Below are positions 59,962 through 64,000 of a stretch of DNA of 64,000 nt, piece after piece (within the stretch, counting starts at the first letter, position 1; the number at the start of each line of letters is the position of its first letter). The DNA is from Brachybacterium sp. FME24 (lineage in GTDB: Bacteria > Actinomycetota > Actinomycetes > Actinomycetales > Dermabacteraceae). The position numbers were made by a program, and so were the translations under genes. The notes under the pieces are model-generated. The model worked only from the letters and a program-made list of their open reading frames with translations, was not told the origin of the DNA and searched no databases. The stretch is taken from NCBI RefSeq assembly GCF_014897705.1, contig NZ_JABUXV010000007.1, positions 1-64,000 of the forward strand. The letters run 5' to 3'.

Positions 59962-61542
59962 ATGCCCACCACCAGTACTGCTCTGCCCCCGTCTGTGCTC
60001 ACTGAGATCGCTGCGCTGTTCGACGGCGCCGTCGCCGGCCACAAGACTGCCGGGGTGACCTGGGCGATCATCGGCGGTCACGACCACGACCACGCCGTGC
60101 TGCACCACGGCGCCGCCGGTCACCGCGAGCTCGACCACGGCGCACCGGCCGACGGCGCCTCACCGATGGACCGCTCCACGATCTCCCGCATCGCCTCGAT
60201 GACGAAGTCCTTCACCGCCGCGACCATCCTCGCCCTGCGCGACGAAGGTGCGCTGCGCCTGGACGACCCCGTCAGCCAGTACCTCCCCGAGGCCGCCGGA
60301 GCCTTCGAGACCGGCCCTGCGGACCCTGAGATCACGCTGCGTCACCTGCTCACCATGGGCGCCGGCCTGGTCACCGACAACCCGTGGGGCGATCGCCAGG
60401 AGGCGATGACCCGCGAGCAGTTCGCGGCGCTGCTCGCCGACGGACTCGGCCACGTGCACCATCCCGACACCGGCTTCGAGTACTCCAACACCGGGTACGC
60501 CCTGCTGGGGCGAGTGATCGACGAGGTCTCCGGCGAGGACTACACCACCCAGATCGCGCGACGCTTCCTCGAACCGCTGGGCATGGCTGATACCAGCTTC
60601 GACGCCGCGACCCTGGACACGTCCCGCCTCGCCACCGGTCACCGCCTCGGCGACCGCACCGACGCGACCCGCTTCGAGCCGGTGCCGCTGGATTCTCCCG
60701 GCGTGTACGGCGCGATGGCCGGCCTGTTCTCCACGGTCGACGACGTGGCCACCTGGGTACGGTTCCTCGCCGCCGCCGATGCCCCCGCTGCCTCCGTCGC
60801 TTCCCACGCCTCCAACACGTCCGAGGCTTCCGAGCGCGGCGTGCTGTCCATCGCGTCACGCCGGGAGTTGCAGCAGCTGAAGCGCCACCATGCGATGCCG
60901 GCGCTGCCACCTGGTGAGGACGGCAGTTCCGCAGGCTTCGACCGCATCCGGGGATACGGGTTCGGGCTGGTCGTCGAACAGTTCCCGGACTTGGGCGACG
61001 TCATCTCCCACTCCGGTGGCTACCCCGGCTACGGCTCCTTCATGGTGTGGCACCGTGCCTCCGGCGTCGGCGTCGTGGCCCTCGCGAACTCCAAGTACGC
61101 CCCCGCCACCCCCCTGTCGATGCAGACCCTGCGACTACTGCTTCGTGAGCTCCCCGAGCTGCTCGCTGCACGGGCGGAGCAAGCGGCCCCGCGCACTCTC
61201 GAGGCCGCCGAGGGAGCCCTGAACTGGCTGCGCACGGACGACGCCGCCGTGGCCGATACCTGGTTCGCCGACTCCATGGAGCTGGACATTTCCCGGGCCG
61301 AGCGGCGTCGGCGTCTGGATGCCGCGCTCACCGCAACCGGCCTGGGCCGCAGCGCGCTCGATGCGGTGCGCGCCGAGGATGCGCGGGTGCTGAGCCGCGC
61401 CCAATTGCGTTGGGTCCTGCCTGGTCACGGGGAGGGTGCGCCGTCGCTGCGGATCGACCTGCTCATGGACCCCCGACGCGACGCGCTCGTGCAGTCGCTG
61501 GACACCGTGGCGGTCGCTCCTCGCGCCATGACCCGTCAGTAA
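59962..61542 (+). CDS. serine hydrolase, beta-lactamase/PBP (class C) fold
   Basis: A 526-residue protein with the class C beta-lactamase/D-Ala-D-Ala peptidase motifs: SMTK with Ser79 and Lys82, YSN with Tyr174, and HSG at 350-352. The catalytic domain runs to about 400 and is followed by ~125 residues of unknown helical domain. There is no signal peptide, so it is probably cytoplasmic and an esterase or peptidase rather than an antibiotic-degrading enzyme. It follows the LysR gene by 10 bp. Confidence 0.85.
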   Translation: MPTTSTALPPSVLTEIAALFDGAVAGHKTAGVTWAIIGGHDHDHAVLHHGAAGHRELDHGAPADGASPMDRSTISRIASMTKSFTAATILALRDEGALRLDDPVSQYLPEAAGAFETGPADPEITLRHLLTMGAGLVTDNPWGDRQEAMTREQFAALLADGLGHVHHPDTGFEYSNTGYALLGRVIDEVSGEDYTTQIARRFLEPLGMADTSFDAATLDTSRLATGHRLGDRTDATRFEPVPLDSPGVYGAMAGLFSTVDDVATWVRFLAAADAPAASVASHASNTSEASERGVLSIASRRELQQLKRHHAMPALPPGEDGSSAGFDRIRGYGFGLVVEQFPDLGDVISHSGGYPGYGSFMVWHRASGVGVVALANSKYAPATPLSMQTLRLLLRELPELLAARAEQAAPRTLEAAEGALNWLRTDDAAVADTWFADSMELDISRAERRRRLDAALTATGLGRSALDAVRAEDARVLSRAQLRWVLPGHGEGAPSLRIDLLMDPRRDALVQSLDTVAVAPRAMTRQ

Positions 61543-61591
61543 CCAGCGCGAATAGGCGGTTTGAGTAGTCCATTCCGCCTATCCAGGCTGG
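61543..61591. terminator. hairpin between serine hydrolase and kinase genes
   Basis: ATAGGCGG (61552-61559) pairs with CCGCCTAT (61575-61582), with an outer CCAGC/GCTGG stem. It starts right after the hydrolase stop and could serve both convergent genes. Confidence 0.65.
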
Positions 61592-61620
61592 GTACCGACA
61601 GGTAACCTTCCTGGTTGCGC

Positions 61621-61647
61621 GCGACTCGGGCGACTCGGGCGACTCAG
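61621..61647. repeat. 9-bp tandem repeat at the end of the kinase gene
   Basis: GCGACTCGG twice followed by GCGACTCAG. The kinase stop codon lies in the third unit. Confidence 0.8.
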
Positions 61648-63068
61648 TCGAAGACGTAGGTGTCGCCGTCGGCGGCCTGCGTGCAGGAGACGTAGTCACC
61701 GGCGGGCGTGAGGGCGATGACCCCATCGTCCTCCTCGAGGCACTCCTGACCCGGCTCCACCTCGGCGAAGGCTGCATCGGCGCTGCTGGTCGGGGAACCG
61801 CTGGTCGGGGTATTGCCACCGCCGAGAGCGGCATCGGGGTTCGGGAAGACCACCAGCAGGGTGATCGCCACGATGACCCCGAGGACCACCGCGGCCGCGA
61901 TGCCCAGGCCCACCGCGATCACGGTGCTGCGGTTCTTGGACCCGGCCTGACCGGTGAACGTGCTGGTCGTGGTCTGGGCGGCGGTGAAGTTCTGGGGCGT
62001 GTTCTGCGGGGCGTACTGCTGCTGTTGCTGCGGCTGCTGCTGCGGTGCGGTCTGGTGGTGCGTGGGCTGCTGAGCGGCCCACTGCGGCCCCGTCTGCGGA
62101 GACGGCGAGGGGCCGGATGCGTGCGAGAAGCCCTGCTGGACCTGGCCGGCGCGGATCGCCTCCAGCGCGGACGGTGCGACCTGGGGCTGGGGCCGCTCGG
62201 GCCGGACCGCGCCGGGAGCATCCGGCGGCAGCGGGTCCAGCGTGTCCTGGAGGTCGAGCGGGGCGCCGTCGGCGTGGGTGAGCGGGTAGCCCTGCGGCAC
62301 CCGCGGAAGGTCCCGGCGCACCGTGTCGGCGTCCTGGTACCGCTCCTCGGGCTGGGCTGCGACCAGCTTGCGGATCACCGCGGAGAGCTTCGGGGTGACG
62401 CCGCGCAGGTACTGGTTGAGCTCGTCGGGCCGGAAGGAGCCGTCGTGCAGCTTGATCGGTCCGTTGAGCGCGACCAGCGCCACCACGCCCGCTGCGTAGA
62501 GGTCGTGCGAGGGAGCCGGCTCCGCCATCGAGAACAGTTCGGGGGCCATGTACCCGGGAGTGCCGTTGACCATGCCCACATGGGTGAAGCGCACGTCGGT
62601 CTCATGCACGGCGATACCGAAGTCCGCCAGATGGGAGGCCGGGAAGGCTCGGCCGCGCGGCTCGAACATGATGTTCGCGGGCTTCACATCGCGGTGGATC
62701 CAGCCCTCGGCGTGCACGTGAGAGAGGCCGTCCAGCAGCTGATCGAGGATGACCACGACGGATGGCTCGGCCAGCTTGCCCTTCGACTTCACCACCGACT
62801 CGAGGGTGCCGCCGGAGACCAGCGGCATGGCGATCACCACGTGCTCGTCCTCGGCGCCCCAGCCGTAGGGGGTCAGCAGATGGGGGTGGTCGAAGCTGAC
62901 GCCCTTCTCGCGCACGAAGCGCATGAGGTCCGCCGAGTCGCGCTGGCGCAGCACCTTGGCGGCGCAGAGCTCCTTGGTCTTCGAATCCCAGGCTCGCCAT
63001 ACGGACCCGGAACCGCCCTTGGCGATCAGGTCTATGAGAGCGAAGCGCCCGACGATCACATCAGCCAT
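61644..63068 (-). CDS. membrane Ser/Thr protein kinase (PknB type)
   Basis: A 474-residue Hanks-type kinase. Kinase domain 1-260 with Lys38 (AAKVL), HRDVKPANI (Asp127), DFG at 149-151 and GTPGYMAPEL. A Pro/Gln-rich linker (about 320-355), one membrane segment (382-408) and a short extracellular tail of ~65 residues with two Cys (QECLEE, VSCTQAADGD) follow. No PASTA repeats. A GAGG is 5 bases before the ATG and TATGCT 9 bases before it. The nearby PP2C-like protein could be its opposing phosphatase. Confidence 0.88.
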   Translation of the reverse strand: MADVIVGRFALIDLIAKGGSGSVWRAWDSKTKELCAAKVLRQRDSADLMRFVREKGVSFDHPHLLTPYGWGAEDEHVVIAMPLVSGGTLESVVKSKGKLAEPSVVVILDQLLDGLSHVHAEGWIHRDVKPANIMFEPRGRAFPASHLADFGIAVHETDVRFTHVGMVNGTPGYMAPELFSMAEPAPSHDLYAAGVVALVALNGPIKLHDGSFRPDELNQYLRGVTPKLSAVIRKLVAAQPEERYQDADTVRRDLPRVPQGYPLTHADGAPLDLQDTLDPLPPDAPGAVRPERPQPQVAPSALEAIRAGQVQQGFSHASGPSPSPQTGPQWAAQQPTHHQTAPQQQPQQQQQYAPQNTPQNFTAAQTTTSTFTGQAGSKNRSTVIAVGLGIAAAVVLGVIVAITLLVVFPNPDAALGGGNTPTSGSPTSSADAAFAEVEPGQECLEEDDGVIALTPAGDYVSCTQAADGDTYVFD

Positions 63069-63164
63069 AACTGCCTCAGCATAACGGCCAACGGGCGGAA
63101 GGTTATGCTGGCCTCGATCTCTGTGGACCCGGGAACGCCCCCGGGCCCCTCGCGTCACGACCGG

Positions 63165-63446
63165 ATGGGGGTTCTCGTGGTCGTCGCAGCACCGCTGGAG
63201 GGCGACCCGTTCTGGGACCCGATCTCCTTCTCGTGGCCGCTTCTGGGCATCCTGCTGGCCATCACCGTCCTGCTCACGATCGGCTTCGTCGTCTGGCTGG
63301 TGCTGCAGCCCGAGGAGCCCGATCACGACACCAAGGATCTGGTGGACAAGGCCACCCGGCACGACCGCGAGCGCGCCCAGGCGATCCGGCGTCGTCTCGA
63401 CGCCGACTCCGGGCGCGACGACACCTCCGGCCCCGGTCTGCGATGA
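63165..63446 (+). CDS. small single-pass membrane protein
   Basis: A 93-residue protein with a hydrophobic segment (about 24-46, WPLLGILLAITVLLTIGFVVWLVL) and a charged cytoplasmic tail rich in Asp, Arg and Glu. ATG 63165 and GTG 63177 are both possible starts, the latter with GGGGG ahead. The last base pairs overlap the downstream lipoprotein gene as ATGA, so the two are probably one unit. Divergent from the kinase gene. No family recognised. Confidence 0.6.
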   Translation: MGVLVVVAAPLEGDPFWDPISFSWPLLGILLAITVLLTIGFVVWLVLQPEEPDHDTKDLVDKATRHDRERAQAIRRRLDADSGRDDTSGPGLR

Positions 63447-64000
63447 CGCCCCGTCGCCCCCGGGTGCGACGACGGGACCTCACCGGGCTGCTCGCCCTGT
63501 CCGGGACGGCGCTGCTGGCCTCTGGGTGCAACCGCGACCCCGGCCCGGTCCCCACCTCGAGCGACATCCCGCGCGATCCTCTCGCCCAGCTCGACGAGGT
63601 CCGCTGGGACGGCCGCACCGCACAGGACGTCCTCGCCCTGCCGATCACCGACTCGGCCGACGAGCTGAACGCCTGGGCGGACCTCGGCACCGACGACGCC
63701 ACCCTCGATCCGACACGGCAGGCGCTGGTCACCTTCCTCGAGGCCTCCTACCTCTCCCCGCGCGTGCTCAGCGACCTCGATGCCGCCGAGACCTTCACGC
63801 ACGTGGACGCCTCGACCCCCGGGTACTGGCACGATCTCCTCCAGACCGCGTGGGACGACGGCGACCGGCACCTCTATGCGTTCGCCCTCGCCGAGCCGTT
63901 CGCGACCGTCGGCCGCCCCGCGCTGGCCATGGACTGGTTCCGCGCCGAGCGGGACAGCGTGCCCGTGCTGCAGCTGGGCGGCACCATCGCCTGGTCCGTG
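63443..64000 (+). CDS. putative lipoprotein, cut by the window end
   Basis: An open frame from ATG 63443 to the right edge (186 codons, no stop). The N-terminus is very basic (RRPRVRRRD), followed by a hydrophobic stretch and LLASGC with Cys29, a slightly atypical lipobox. The exported part has alternating helices and ends within WFRAERDSVPVLQLGG. No family recognised. It overlaps the small membrane protein gene by 4 bp. Confidence 0.65.
   Translation, partial: MTPRRPRVRRRDLTGLLALSGTALLASGCNRDPGPVPTSSDIPRDPLAQLDEVRWDGRTAQDVLALPITDSADELNAWADLGTDDATLDPTRQALVTFLEASYLSPRVLSDLDAAETFTHVDASTPGYWHDLLQTAWDDGDRHLYAFALAEPFATVGRPALAMDWFRAERDSVPVLQLGGTIAWSV

Overview
The window is high-GC actinobacterial DNA. 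The signs are G/C-ending codons, genes joined by ATGA stop/start overlaps, Tat- and lipobox-type leaders, and many genes with a -10-like TAnnnT hexamer 6-7 bases before the start codon and no ribosome-binding site, which suggests leaderless transcripts. Gene content fits the Micrococcales; Brachybacterium or a close relative is my best guess, from recall of gene families only.

Left edge (1-1.1 kb): the leader and two tandem promoters of an rRNA operon that reads leftward out of the window, then tRNA-Ser(CGA). 1.2-2.65 kb: a universal stress protein and a small membrane protein. 2.6-12.8 kb: a sugar locus on the minus strand (solute-binding lipoprotein, two permeases, two ATPases of the Opp/Dpp type, a GH2 beta-mannosidase and a LacI-type sensor without a DNA-binding domain), with a ROK repressor facing away. 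It probably imports and cleaves beta-mannosides. 12.8-20.9 kb: an XRE-type regulator, a tandem pair of S9 oligopeptidases of which the first has lost its catalytic Ser, a secreted GH10 xylanase behind two CGAAA-NN-TTTCG palindromes, and an SDR enzyme. 20.9-23.5 kb: a methionine importer (metNIQ).

23.7-31.5 kb: an export and stress neighbourhood with an ABC exporter, an ABC-F protein, a DUF4037 protein, a small export protein and a two-component system. A ~105 bp promoter element occurs twice here. 31.7-36.7 kb: accessory genes (two acetyltransferases, a UMP kinase, a DEDD exonuclease, a HAD phosphatase) ending in a 1.6 kb IS5-family-like unit, 35057-36681, bounded by inverted repeats and CTAG. 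It carries a PurN-like formyltransferase as passenger beside a broken transposase. 36.7-42.5 kb: an SsuABC/TauABC-type importer, a VOC protein, an AraC gene broken by an amber codon, tadA, a DHFR-like reductase and an AraC-DinB regulator.

42.7-50.2 kb: upp, then a urease operon (ureABCFDG, no ureE) bracketed by two pairs of a 42 bp palindromic repeat, then a methyltransferase remnant, a Met-rich micropeptide and a winged-helix protein. 50.2-64 kb: a membrane protein, a structured non-coding stretch, a PP2C-type phosphatase divergent from a ParA/MinD-like ATPase, an SNF2 helicase with a SWIM partner, dapA with a divergent LysR, a serine hydrolase, a membrane Ser/Thr kinase, and at the right edge a lipoprotein cut by the window end.
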